Shown here one piece after another: positions 21,563-32,054 of a stretch of 64,000 nt of DNA; the first letter of the stretch is position 1, and every line of letters begins with the position of its first letter. The stretch is from Mytilus trossulus (taxonomy: Eukaryota; Mollusca; Bivalvia; Mytilida; Mytilidae). The position numbers were made by a program, and so were the translations under genes. The notes under the pieces were generated by a model. It ran no database searches and was not told where the DNA came from. It was given only the letters and a program-made list of their open reading frames with translations. Location: contig NC_086377.1 of the NCBI RefSeq assembly GCF_036588685.1, positions 69,632,283 to 69,696,282 of the forward strand. Direction: 5' to 3'.

Positions 21563-22212
21563 ATTTATAATGTTTATATATTTTGTTTTGTTTCATTGCA
21601 ACAGTGAGAAGTTGTAGTAAATTCTTTTGTAGTCACTTGAGTTCATTGATGAAATTAAATCAATACTATGATTGTTGTGTTTATCTTATTGGCCAATGAA
21701 ATCGATCGATACATTTCAATTTCTTCAATACAAACAACTTTGTTAGTAGTGATCGGGCAATCGCTAAACATGAGTGCATTTGAGTGTAAATTTGGACACC
21801 GATCGCAAGGCCTGACTGCCATACACAACAGATTACGAACAGCAAACAGTAGATACACCAATTGATATGTATGAAAGACAACGACGGACAAAAAATTATT
21901 GAACTGAATCTTTTTATCAAATAAACATGCATTTTTTTTTTGAAAACCTTGGGATATCTATTACCGTTTGGTTTCAAATTGGAATTAAAAATTGCAAACA
22001 GTTTAAGGTAAAACCCCGAGAATCTCATCTCCTAGAAATTTGAAGTGCTTGTATGTTTGAAAATGTGTATGCATTTTCTTAGTACATACTTGAAAATGTA
22101 TAAGGAATATGAACAAATTTAGTTTGTTTAATTCATTTTTACTGCGAGCAAAATTTTATTAATTAATTATTCAGTGGTTGCAATATTTCTATAGTACAAA
22201 TCCTTGGTGGTT
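21563..22212. other. Intergenic, nothing recognised
   Basis: Overlapping short frames on both strands at 21655-22028 have no domain and read like chance frames in AT-rich DNA. Confidence 0.35.
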
Positions 22213-22255
22213 TTTTAAACGTCCAGTGGCAAAAATTTCATGCATATTCAGGAAC
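22213..22255 (-). repeat. R3 SINE 3' end fragment
   Basis: About 40 bp matching the R3 region next to its tail ('cgtccagtggcaaa', 'catgcatattcagga'). Confidence 0.6.
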
Positions 22256-22375
22256 AAAATCAAGACACTATATTTTGATTGTTAGGAGCTGCTGTCCCAA
22301 GTTCACAAATTTTCCCGTGCCTTTAAAATAGCCGACTTTAATTAAGTTATTTGAATCTGAGCCGGCAAAATAGCA

Positions 22376-23121
22376 TCTATGGTCATCTAAGGTCCAATTT
22401 TTCAGCCGCCATAACGTAAAAACGACGAATAAAGAATTCTACTTTATATATAACTAATATAGTACAATGCTGTTGATTAGAAATTACACCACTCCAGACC
22501 CTTTTGTTTTCCTGTAATTAATATTGCCAATAATTCTGAAGTTCCTGGTCGATACCGATACCAATAGTATATTCATCTGTTACCTATTACCTAATCTCTA
22601 CGTTCCGTATCTGACAGGCGCACCACCAAACGCTGTATTTAGGATTTTGCTATATACACAGGGTTGACACTACTAAATTCAATCAATGTCACATTATTCC
22701 CGATTGTAGTATTTAAATCAGTATGACTTTCTAAGATGACAATACGAATAATAAAGATCTTGACTTAAGATATTAAGATGACAATACGAATAATAAAGAT
22801 CTTGACTTAAGATAAGGCGTATAGGTACAGAATGAACAGTTTTCAATTGGATAGCCGAAATGACGTAACTCATAATGGACAATGCTATTGATTAAACATA
22901 CCCCTTTCCAGGCCCTTTTGCTTGCCAAATAAAATTAATAATATCAATAATTGATAAGTTCCAGGTCGACGGGTTCAAACAGAAAGATGTTTAAAGAAAA
23001 TAAAACTGTGCATCTGATAATCGGCATGCCTTTATCACAATACCAATACTAAAATAAGGCTTACGCATAGTTATATTATTAAATTCAGTCACAGACCCGC
23101 GATATCACGGGTGTGTTCTAG
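22376..23121 (+). mobile_element. Non-autonomous Helitron, copy 2
   Basis: It begins TCTATGGTCATCTAAGGTCC and ends with the hairpin ACCCGCGATATCACGGGT, then GTGTT and CTAG. Host A (22375) and T (23122) flank it. The interior matches the other two short copies. A 42-bp segment ('taagatgacaatacgaataa...') is tandemly duplicated at 22732-22814 only in this copy. No protein coding. Confidence 0.85.
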
Positions 23122-23353
23122 TGTTATCTATTATGCTGATATCGACAAAACAACTACAAGTATTGCATTTAATCAAAATGCATATCAATTTTAAATACTA
23201 TTTGATATAAAATAGCTTTGAGAATCATGTAAAAAGCGTTCGTTGTTCATTCGTCAATGAATTATTCATCGTGCATCGTGCCTGTATCATTTATCATTCA
23301 TTTTGCGTTAATCCTCCGTGTAACGCTCAACTTTCATCGTGCGTGTGGTCAGT

Positions 23354-23780
23354 TTGATTGATTGATTGTTGGTTGCTTAACGTCCAGTGGCACATATGTC
23401 ATGCATATTCAGGACGAGACCAAGTTAACAATAAATACAATAGGTAAGTTGATACAATAGAGACCATCTGGGATGTTGGTCGGAGAAATTTGGACTGCCA
23501 CCGGAAAAGGAGGATATATTGGATAGGGACAGAAATTTTGCCTTGCAACAGGCCACCTACGGACCCCTCAAAGAGTTGTTGCAAGGGTTCTTAACGTGCA
23601 AAGAGCGTGGCACTCTCTTTACACGAGGCATCGGATTTAACGTCCCCCTTCTGACCGGACGTGACTGCGAACTTGATACATCCCGCACAGCCAAACAGAC
23701 GCCCCACTTTGGCAAGCGTTTTACTGCCGGTCGGGAAAAGACCAAGTGACTATATTTCTATACCCCAGTCACCCTTGGGG
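23354..23780 (-). repeat. R3 SINE-like element, full length
   Basis: The complete body from 'ccccaagggtgactggggta' (complement at the right end) to the (AATC)n tail (left end). It is one of the best-preserved copies and useful as a reference for the broken copies at 29.5, 48.8 and 53.0 kb. Confidence 0.8.
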
Positions 23781-23807
23781 AATGGTCAGTTGGAATTTCA
23801 GAAGGTC

Positions 23808-23955
23808 TGTACCAGGATTATAATTGAGTACGCCAGACGCGCGTTTCGTCTACATAAGACTCATCAGTGACGCTCATTACAAAATATTTATAAAGCTAAA
23901 CAAATAAAAAGTTGAAGATCATTGAAGACCCAAAATGTTAAGTCGTCCAAATAAT
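23808..23955 (+). repeat. R2 dispersed repeat, 5' part
   Basis: Shares 'acgccagacgcgcgtttcgt' and 'catcagtgacgctca' with 11796 and 43861, and is truncated after about 150 bp. Confidence 0.7.
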
Positions 23956-24159
23956 TGCCTTTAAATTCTCTTAGCAACTCGCATACATGACAAATTTCGA
24001 AACTCAATGACATGTTTATGATCCTTCAGCTGTATGACATATGTGACATAAGCCACTGAATGATTAGCAGTGGTTTGTTTTGTCGTCAAGTCCGAAGGAA
24101 AAAACTCATCAATTCTAACTGATTTCGAAATTAGACTTGGGGTAATTGTAATCATTAAT

Positions 24160-24433
24160 AATTAATGATAAACAAGCTAGACAAACTAATGGATTGAGAG
24201 GTAAAGGAACACGTATGTATTTTCAAGACCAGTTCCTTCCACAAAGCTATACAGAAGGTCATATGCTAAAGGGATTGGATTGTATAAAACAATCAGAGGC
24301 ATTTATTTTCACAGCTCAGAGAAAACATATTGTCACCCTAACCCGGTTTTGTGAGATAAATGACACAATGCAAGATCAACTGGCTTATGTTAGAGGGACG
24401 AAGAGGCGTTTAGCAGACCTGAGAAAAGTATGA
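24160..24433 (+). CDS. Hypothetical ORF, about 90 residues, unassigned
   Basis: Open from after TAA near 24159 to TGA 24431-24433. Sequence features seen are a basic start (KQARQTNGLRGKGTRMYF), a mixed middle (HMLKGLDCIKQSEAFIFTAQ) and a basic end (VRGTKRRLADLRKV). No domain was recognised and no splice signals were clear. The neighbouring transposase relic is on the other strand, so this is probably a piece of another element or an old exon. Confidence 0.3.
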
Positions 24434-24457
24434 ACAGCTAGATACTTACTCACTTAT

Positions 24458-25372
24458 CTACTTTGTATTCTGATAGAAATTCTGAGCACGCTCTGTCATA
24501 GTGCTTGCTGAGAGGACAAAACACAGTTCTGTCAAATGATTATGTGTAGTGTGAGGTGGCAGCGACATAACAACGACATCTTCTTTAATTCCCTCGTGTA
24601 TTAATGCCAATGATTCATGTAAGGAGTGCCCATCCAAAATTAGAATGTGCGGCCGATCATTACCACATTGTTTCAACAATATTTCCTTCTCCTATCCTAT
24701 CTTCCATCCACCCACTTTCCTTGTAATCCCACATGGTCCCAGATGGAGCCTCTTGTGTGGTGAAATTAAATATCGATCTTTCTGTTTTACCTTTAACAAC
24801 CAACAAAGGACTCATCCTTATCCTTTATAGCATTGTCACAAGCAACTATCGTCAAATGTGTGCGGATAGCTCTTGTGCGTCCTGGTACATTTTTTATCCC
24901 TTTTCTCCCACTTCTTTCACAGGGTTATGTTCGAAAGATTTTTCAGATTCATCTATATTTCATATCATATTTGGTTTCTCTAAATTGGATTAATCTTAAG
25001 TCTTGGAAGAAGGCCTCAACGTTTTGCCGATACATCAGTCGGCACTGAAGGGCACCTGTTTTTTTTCTGGTTTCCTAATTATTAAATCAGGGTGTCTTTC
25101 TTAAAGGTTTTGCCACCAGTCTTTACGCCCGGTTGAGTTCTTGAACTGTGTTTTGATTTTATTTTTTTACCAGTCATCCAGTTAAGAAGTTGTTTGCGTG
25201 AAAGTCCAACGCCAATCTCGGAAGCTCTCTTAACTGACTGGAAATGGACTTCTTTAACTCGACCTCAAAATCCCTCTTCCCAGTTACTCGATCCCCGACT
25301 GCAGTGTTAACACATTGATACGGTCATAGATTTAGGAACATTTAACTGCTGTGTCGCTTTTCTTACAGACAT
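24458..25372 (-). pseudogene. pogo/Tigger-like (DDE_1) transposase relic
   Basis: Read right to left on minus. Near 25366 is a helix-turn-helix-like start (MSVRKATQQLNVPKSMT). Then come ASEIGVGLSRKQLLNWMTG and KERHPDL..RKPEK, typical of the CENP-B-type N-terminal half. NVEAFFQDLRL follows at about 25000, and a NIDES motif with the first catalytic Asp at about 24951. RTRAIRTHLTIVACDNA, PLLVVKGKTERSIFNF, APSGTMW and ESGWMED come next, then PHILILDGHSLHES with the second catalytic Asp (about 24633) and SLPPHTTH. After that the expected C-terminus degrades (CFVLSAST). Multiple stops and frame changes occur. The order of blocks matches pogo-superfamily transposases over most of their length, so a nearly full-length but dead gene is inferred. 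Confidence 0.75.
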
Positions 25373-25973
25373 TTCCCCCGATTTACAATTACATTATGTT
25401 CGATATATATTCCACCTAATTGAATTATCGATAAAGCAAAACTCAAAAACCTCACTGATCAATTATCCTCACCATTTATACTTATGGGCGACTTTAATGC
25501 CCACAATCCATTATGGGGTAGCAAGACTCATAATGCCAAAGGTAAGATCATTGAGGACTTTGTCTCTCAGGAAGGATTATGCATTTTTAATGATGGATCT
25601 AATACACATCTTCATCCTGGAAACGGGTCTTATTCTTCTATTGATATCACTATATGCGATCCCTCTCTGCTTCTGGATTATTCATGGCGTGTTCATGATG
25701 GATCTATGTGGAAGTGATCATTTTCCAATAGTACTTGAACATCTTTTTACTTCTGTCCAACAGAGAGTACCACGTTGGAAACTTGACAAGGCGGACTGGT
25801 CCTTGTTTGAGAATCTCTGTCGAGCGGAACTTCAGTCAAAGATGTTTGAGACTGTGCAAGATCCAATTTTAACTTTTAATACAGTTTTAACGTAAATTGC
25901 TGACAGAACTATTCCTAAGACCTCGGCAAATCCAAAACATCCCAGTAAACCATGGTTTGATGACGCTTGTGAG
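25373..25973 (+). pseudogene. LINE AP-endonuclease domain fragment
   Basis: From about 25380 the frame reads RFTITLCSIYIPPN, an in-frame TGA, then IIDKAKLKNLTDQL..FILMGDFNAHNPLWGS. GDFNAHNPLWG is the phosphodiesterase motif of APE-type LINE endonucleases. SYSSIDITICDPSLLLDYSW follows. Near 25700 the frame shifts to reach DLCGSDHFPIVLE, whose SDHFP is the last catalytic block. A TAA at 25893-25895 interrupts before IADRTIPKTSANPKHPSKPWFDD. The fragment stops abruptly at about 25973 against a gypsy fragment. It could be the same LINE type as at 20-21.5 kb (I/Jockey group), but there is no overlap to test this. Confidence 0.85.
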
Positions 25974-26600
25974 TATCTTTACGAGTAAGTGCACGCAGCG
26001 GAGCTGAAATAGTAGCGAAGTCAGAAATAAATCTAGCACTATAATTAACAAGACCTAAGAAACTACGAACTTCTGCTGAAGTTATTGGCTCACGTGCTTC
26101 AACGACAGCTTTGACTTTAACATCTCCTGGCCCAATACCCCGACCAGACAAAACATGACCCATGAACACTACTTTGGACATATTAGATTCACATTTATCA
26201 TTGTTTAAAGTAATACCTTTGTCTCTCAGTTCCCTAACAACATTTTCAAGACATTTATCATGTTCAACCTGGTAACTAGCATGTACAATAATATCATCCA
26301 TAATGTTATGAACACCCTCACAGCCCTGAAGGACTTGTTGCATGATATTTTGATATAATTCAGGGGCACAACTAATACCAAACATAAGGCGCTTATACCT
26401 AAACAACCCTTTATGAGTTACAAAAGTAGTTATTTCCCTAGACTCTGGTTTTAACTCAATTTGGTGATAGGCCCAAGTTACATCAAGCTTACTAAATACT
26501 TTACTAGAGTTCATATCTTGCAATAGTTCATCTATTGTTGGAATCGGATGTCGTACTCGTTTCACAGCTGTATTAGCTTGGCGCATGTCAACACATAGTC
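25974..26600 (-). pseudogene. Ty3/gypsy reverse transcriptase fragment
   Basis: On minus from 26586: MRQANTAVKRVRHPIPTIDE, VFSKLDVTWAYHQIEL, THKGLFRYKRLMFGI, then IMDDIIVHA as the [YF]xDD active-site block, GHVLSGRGI, VRSFLGLVNYSARFI and PLRALTRKD. This is the central RT domain and the start of the RT-RNase H link of a Ty3/gypsy pol. Both ends are cut: left against the LINE fragment at about 25973, right at the palindrome centre 26601. No protease, integrase or LTR is attached. Confidence 0.85.
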
Positions 26601-26667
26601 TGACTATGTGTTGACATGCGCCAAGCTAATACAGCTGTGAAACGAGTACGACATCCGATTCCAACAA
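26535..26667. repeat. Perfect palindrome, 66-bp arms, 1-nt centre
   Basis: 26535-26600 and 26602-26667 are exact reverse complements about the single base 26601. Both arms are the same piece of gypsy RT. Beyond the perfect part the right side resumes matching after a 74-bp gap (26672-26723 pairs with 26460-26409). Confidence 0.9.
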
Positions 26668-26723
26668 ACGTATTGAGTTAAAACCAGAGTCTAGGGAAAT
26701 AACTACTTTTGTAACTCATAAAG
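26602..26723 (+). pseudogene. Inverted partial copy of the gypsy RT fragment
   Basis: It reads on + as the mirror of the fragment on the left. It encodes MRQANTAVKRVRHPIPT, then loses 74 bp relative to the left copy and resumes with IELKPESREITTFVTHK in another frame. Clearly non-functional. Confidence 0.85.
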
Positions 26724-26739
26724 TTATCTCTCTTTCTAT

Positions 26740-26839
26740 ACTCATATACTAAAGCATACATAGCAAACACTACAGTATGAACAAAACAAACATACTCAAA
26801 GAGTAAAAATGTCAAAAATAGGGGTACAGCAGTCAATAT
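26740..26839 (+). repeat. R4 tail fragment
   Basis: Contains 'aacaaaacaaacatactc' and 'aggggtacagcagtca', and stops exactly where the LTR begins. Confidence 0.55.
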
Positions 26840-26985
26840 TGTGTTGTAACAGATTGGAAAGCTGAGCTTCCTTTTCTGGGCGTGTAGTGGCTAGTACTTC
26901 TACCAGAATTCGTTCGTAGGATACACCCGTTGTATTTGTTCAATGGCTATTAACTTTAACAAAACTGATTCAAATAACTACTTCG

Positions 26986-26991
26986 TTTATT
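26986..26991 (-). promoter_or_regulatory. Poly(A) signal in LTR copy 1
   Basis: AATAAA on minus, about 326 bp downstream of the TATA box; the equivalent spacing in copy 2 is about 320 bp. Confidence 0.45.
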
Positions 26992-27316
26992 TGACAAAAA
27001 TAACAATAGTATATCAAGTAAATCAATTTAACAATAGTAAATCAATCCAACAAAAATAAATGAACACAAATTCCTAACAATTGTAAAGTTTCTCAAAAAA
27101 TATAAAGTAAACCTTAATCTAAATGGAAATAATACTTCGCGTTGTGTACTTTAACTAACATAAAATGAACACTGTACCTTAAAATGAGTGACAAGGTCAC
27201 TATCTGGAACGTTTCCTAAGTAAGCCTGGTGGAAACTATTTTAGTTCCGTAGGTAAGAGAAATGACCTGTCGAGGTCGGCTCAAGCTGCAACTGCCTTAT
27301 TACTAAAACCTCGCCC

Positions 27317-27324
27317 TATTTATA
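27317..27324 (-). promoter_or_regulatory. TATA box in LTR copy 1
   Basis: TATAAATA on minus in a GC-richer setting, about 330 bp inside the LTR start; the counterpart in copy 2 is at 51559-51566. Confidence 0.5.
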
Positions 27325-27654
27325 CTAATGAGAACAAAAGAAAATAGACCTTGACCGACAACATCGATGTAAATACGGGTAAAACTCGAGAGTTACGAGT
27401 AAATTTTGTAAATAAGTATTTTACTGGTCGAAACTGACCACTGTCTAAAAAGGACATAAAATGGCTATGGGTCAACTACTTCCGGTTTGCAACGTGCATA
27501 TCATAGATGAAATTCAACATAAATATATGCTTAACTAAAGTTTCCCAATGAAAATAAGTAAGTGCATTCTTTTTATCTCAAAGGAAAGAACATACATGTA
27601 TATTTTTACTAATAAATTCAATCTAGAACGTGACTAAAATTCAACTCTACTACA

Positions 27655-27667
27655 TTCCCACTCCCTT
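27655..27667 (-). other. Polypurine tract next to LTR copy 1
   Basis: AAGGGAGTGGGAA on minus, directly before TGTAG. This is the position and composition of a retrotransposon plus-strand primer. Confidence 0.6.
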
Positions 27668-27840
27668 AAGAACGATTTTACTTGGAAAATTGGTCAAATA
27701 AATATATATATTCTTAATTGTTAGACAATGTTGGAATTGCATATTATAAAACCCTCTATCAAAATAAACAATAAACGCATGTCAATTCAATATCAGCACC
27801 TTATAGTGAACATTTATATAAACAAATAAACTTAAAGTCT

Positions 27841-29400
27841 CTTCGATATGCAGATCCATTCCTTGACTTTATCCTCTGAAGATTCCCTATCAGATAATTT
27901 GACGGCCATTGATGTGTTGCTCTTCTCTTGTCTAGCCTTCGTGGCCAGTTCTCTCTCTGCTCACACACGTTTTAAAACTTCCCCATTTTCAGGCGGTGTT
28001 CCTTGACGAGGTAATATTGCTTCCACGGGATGTATAAAACCTGGATTAACCACATACATTCCGATGATACATGTTTCCATGCTGTCTTCAACTAAATGCA
28101 TATATATAAACACAATAATTTAGTGTTCATTTAAAGAAAAAAACCGAGTGGTCTGTGCTGGCAGACACTGAGTTGAGTGCTCCTCACTGTGTGCTGTAGG
28201 CACTTCCGTCCCATCTGGAGTGACCAGTGTCTCCTGTTCTCCTGAGATCCTTACCTCAAGAGTCACCTGCTACTGGAGCTGACTGCTCCACAGCCTCGAC
28301 CACCAGGTTCTGTGGCACCTCACCCTCTGTCTCCTCTTGAGCACACTGCACTAGAACAGGCACCTTCTGTATCCCCTGGCACACTGATTTGTATTGCTGG
28401 TACTTCCAGCCAGCAATACTGTAGTCTCCACCTTGGCAGGTACTTTCCTCTTGTCCTTTCTCCTGTTGGTGGCTTTATCTAGTATGGTAAAATCAAAGGG
28501 CTGAATGCCCACTCCAGGCTTGGAGTCACCATACCCACTACTCTTCTCCTCACTGCCCTCGCTGAAGGACTCAGAATCAGACATGATGTTTCCCTCCAAA
28601 TTAATAATAGCAAGAAGGTTGGTGATATGCTACAAAGAAATTAAGACTGCCACTTAGGTTTCGGTTTGTTTATAATAGGAAACCAGTACTGCGAAAATTA
28701 GCAGCAGGTACTTACTGATGTAAACATGCACTAGAATTAGTTGCAGTACAACTAATTACCAAAAAAAAAAAAGGCACTGCAACAGCCGTTTTTACATCGG
28801 TCATCAGGACTGGCTGTCTAAATACTGGTACGAATCTCATTTTTACTGACCTTTGAAATATTTTCTTAAATCAACAACTTTTAAATGTCATGAGTTCTCT
28901 GGTAGAGTTTTATCATCAGCAATCATACCATTAATTCTTACATTTATAAAACAGCATGAATAAATATTGATACATTGATAGCTTAGTTAATTCTTACCTA
29001 TTTTCTTCTGTTCTGGAGCCTTTTCACTTTCCCCCCTCTTGTCCCATCACATCAAGCTCTATTTCCAATTTTCCTGTATTTGAACTTGTTTTCTTAAGAT
29101 CTCCATATTTTCAGCTCTTGTTTTTACACCTTTCTTCGACATATCTGCTGTTTTCAAGACTTTGTCCTCAGTAATCATATCCTCATCATAACAGTACTAT
29201 CTGTTGGAATGATGATGGCATCATGTTGTGCACTTTCTGCAACTTCCAGTGGTACTTCGGCTGTTTCTTGGTTTGAGGTATCTACCTCTTCTTCAGTTGT
29301 TTTGTCAGTTTTAAAGGCAAACCTTTTTCTTTTGTCGCACCTCGATCCTTTTGATGTACATGTTCTTAAATTAGAAAAATAAATATTTAAATAAGTATTT
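27841..29400 (-). pseudogene. Accessory gene of LTR element copy 1, acidic, multi-exon, broken
   Basis: In minus order. An exon-like block starts after the acceptor 'ttttctaatttaag' (about 29358) with SKGSRCDKRKRFAFKTDK, then an acidic run. One frame change follows before EDMITEDKVLKTADMSKK, and a GTAAG donor lies near 29000. A second block (28599-about 28150) starts MSDSESFSEGSEEKSSGYGD and goes on with SKPGVGIQPFDFTILDK, then changes frame into a Glu/Gln/Val-rich stretch with an in-frame TGA. A last block (about 28093-27841) reads YVVNPGFIHPVEAILPRQGT, PPENGEV, a TGA at 27961-27963, then a basic helix (AERELATKARQEKSN). The last block resembles the C-terminus of the gene at 52-54.5 kb (MLPRLGTPEENADI). 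Not a known gag, pol or env. Its place just before the purine tract suggests a 3' ORF of the element. Confidence 0.45.
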
Positions 29401-29460
29401 AAAAACTTGTTATCATAATGATATATCTTGCCTTTTTGTAATCCTAAGTATACAATTGTC

Positions 29461-29520
29461 AATACATATTATCAGATTATCTTGATCAAATGACCGATTT
29501 AAGGTAACATCTAATACCAA
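29461..29520 (+). repeat. R13 short repeat copy
   Basis: 'caaatgaccgatttaaggta' and its surroundings are also found twice at 61130-61260. Confidence 0.5.
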
Positions 29521-29544
29521 TTTCAAAAAAATGTCAATTTAACT

Positions 29545-29866
29545 GCACCCCAAGGGTGACTGGGGTATAGAAATATGGTCGCTTGGTCTTCTCCCGACCG
29601 GCAGTAAAACGCTTGCCGAAGTGGGGCGTCCGTTTGGATGTGCGGGATGTATCAAGTTCGCAGTCACGTCCGGTCAGAAGGGGGACGTTAAATCCGATGC
29701 CTCGCGTAAAGAGAGTGCACGTTAAGAACCCTTGCAACAACTTTCTGTTGTCCGTAAGTGGTCTGTTACAAGGCAAAATGTCTGTCCCTACCCAATACAC
29801 CCTCCTTTTCCGGTGGCAGTCCAAATTTCTCCGACCCAGATGGCCTCTATTGTATCAGCCTACCTA
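29545..29866 (+). repeat. R3 SINE, left part, interrupted by the Helitron
   Basis: It runs from 'ccccaagggtgactggggta' to 'cctaccta' and continues at 34723 with 'ttgtatttattgtg'. Intact R3 copies read straight across this joint ('ctacctattgtatttatt'). An internal deletion near 29720 removes part of the 'gtgccacgctcttt' region. Confidence 0.85.
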
Positions 29867-29931
29867 TCTATAATACTAAAATTACGAGGTCCAATTTATC
29901 AGCCGTTATCACGTTAAAACGACGAATCAAA

Positions 29932-32054
29932 GAATTCCGCATTAGTGGCTCAGTATACCACAGAATTGGTCAGTTGTTTCCAGAACCAGGAAAAGCTCCA
30001 AAGTTTGCTCAGATTTATATTTATGACACTGATAATGAGTTAGCAAACAGATTGCTTTGGAATAGTGACTTAGATAAAGATATCCTTACTGATCTTCAAA
30101 CAGTGATGCATGAATGCAACCCATTTGTTCATACCTTTAAGCATGCCGCTGATGTAATGAAAACAAATGAAAATTTTCAATTAATTTTAACGTCTGATAC
30201 CACAAAGGACTCAAGACGCTACAATTTGCCAACTTCTTCTGAAATTTCAGTTATACTCCCTGGAACTAACACTACAGAACCTTCGAAACGTGATATTGTT
30301 TTATACTGTAGATCCACTAATCACCCTGAAGGGCATAACATAATTCATATCAATGAAACACACTCAAAATATGACTCTCTACATTATGTACTATTGTTTC
30401 CTTTCGGTGAAGATGGTTGGCATATTGATATCAAACACAATGACAATAAAAGGAAAGTTTCGGCAATGGAGTTCTATTCTTACCGCTTAATGCAAAGATC
30501 AGATTTTAATATTATATTGAAAAGTGGAAGGCTATTTCATCAATACATAGTTGATCAGTTTGCTAAAATTGAGCAAGAAAGACTTAACTATTGCCTTTAT
30601 CATCAACATGAATTAAGATCTGAACTTTACCAAGGTCTCAGTGATGCTATAAACTCAGGTGATGTTGACGGTGCAACTGTTGGAAAAAAAATTATTCTGC
30701 CATCTTCATTTACTGGCAGTCCACGTTGTATGCATCAGCTTTACCAAGACGCTATGTCTATTGTAAGGAAGTTTGGAAAACCAGATCTCTTCATAACTTT
30801 CACATGCAATCCTAACTGGCCTGAAATTAGAAATGCTCTCTTGGGTAATCAAACACCTGCAGACCGTCCAGATCTCACAGCACGTGTTTTCCATCTTAAG
30901 TTAAAGAACCTACTTAATGATATTGTCCAGCAACAAATATTTGGAAAAACATTGGCACATGTATATATAGTTGAATTTCAAAAACGTGGATTACCCCATT
31001 CCCACATTCTTATAATATTACATCATGACAGCAAACCATTCACACCAGATGCATATGATGAATATGTATCAGCTGAAATTCCTGATCCAAAATTGTTACC
31101 AGACTTGCACAAATTAGTTGTGTCCCATATGATACATGGACCATGTGGAGAAGCGAACAAGCATTCACCATGTATTGAGAATGGAAAATGTACTAAACAA
31201 TTTCCAAAACAGTTTTATGAAAAAACATTCCAAACCACTGACGGTTATCCTAACTATAGACGCAGGGATAATGGAACAACAATTGAAAAAAATGGAGCAA
31301 TTGTAGACAATCGATGGGTAGTACCATATAATCCATACCTATTAGCAAAATTTGTAGCTCACATTAACGTTGAAATATGTACAAGTATTACAGCAGTAAA
31401 ATATTTGTACAAATATGTGTACAAGGGACCTGATAGAGTCATGGCAGGAACTGAACAAGTCTGTACAAAAAATGATTCCAAAAATATTATCAATGAAATA
31501 ACAAACTTTGTAGATGCTAGGTACATATCTGCATCTGAAGCAAGCTGGCGTATATTTCATTACGAATTACATGACAGGTCACCAGCTATTCAACGTTTAG
31601 CCGTTCATCTTCCACACCAAGAAAATGTTGTTTATAAGGTCGGAAATGCAGTGCACACCTTAGAACATGCAAAAAACACTACACTTACTGCATGGTTTAA
31701 AATAAACGCAGAGGACCCAAATGCAAGATCAGTGTTGTACCATCATTTCCCAGAACAATATACTTGGGACCCATCTACATCCACATGGAAGCCTCGAAAA
31801 GCAGGAAATATGATTGGTAGGGTATACCAAGCAAATCCATCTGAAGGTGAACGCTTCTCTTACACCACATACCAGAGTGTAAATCGTTTGAAGATCTGCG
31901 AAGTTTAGATGATGGCACTATTTGTGACTCTTTCAAAGAGGCAGCACTCAAACGTGGCTTTTTACAAGACGACCAAGAATGGATTGAATGTCTACAAGAA
32001 GCAACTTTATCTGCATCTCCTGCACACATAAGGTCACTTTTTGTTACAATTTGA
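29932..32054 (+). pseudogene. Helitron Rep (HUH endonuclease) part, N-terminally deleted
   Basis: Coding joins the 65-bp terminal region directly at FRISGSVYHRIGQLFPEPG, a motif normally well inside the protein, so the N-terminal zinc-finger portion is missing and no proper start remains. Then come PKFAQIYIYDTDNE, the Helitron N-domain, KPDLFITFTCNPNWPEI, the HUH-type block GLPHSHILI and the tyrosine block VKYLYKYVYKG (about 31400). These are the nicking-ligation residues of rolling-circle Rep. The frame breaks by a small deletion at about 31856 (after GERF). Reading continues in the helicase frame with LLHHIPECKSFEDLRSLDDG until an in-frame TGA at 32052-32054. Both lesions are within otherwise well-kept coding, so decay is recent relative to neighbouring relics. 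Confidence 0.85.

Larger units (their letters stand above)
26840..27654 (-). mobile_element. LTR, copy 1 of a two-copy LTR element
   Basis: On minus it starts TGTAGTAGAG and ends ...CAACACA, a TG...CA-bounded block of 815 bp preceded by a purine tract (27655-27667). Inside it, in minus order, are TATAAATA, then after about 330 bp AATAAA, and about 145 bp more to the end. The LTR at 51121-51862 has the same order and spacing, and after its TATA box shares a diverged block ('cagcttgagccgacct' versus 'tgcattgagccggctt'). As the purine tract adjoins it, this is the 3' LTR. The 5' LTR was not found in the window. Confidence 0.65.

Noticed and set aside
23399..23870. Several open frames on both strands
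   Set aside because: They fall inside the R3 SINE and recur in other R3 copies (29.5, 48.9 and 53.0 kb); they are repeat by-products.
29758..29931. Start of the long Helitron frame at 29758
   Set aside because: These codons come from the R3 SINE and the Helitron terminal sequence; Helitron protein homology begins at about 29932.
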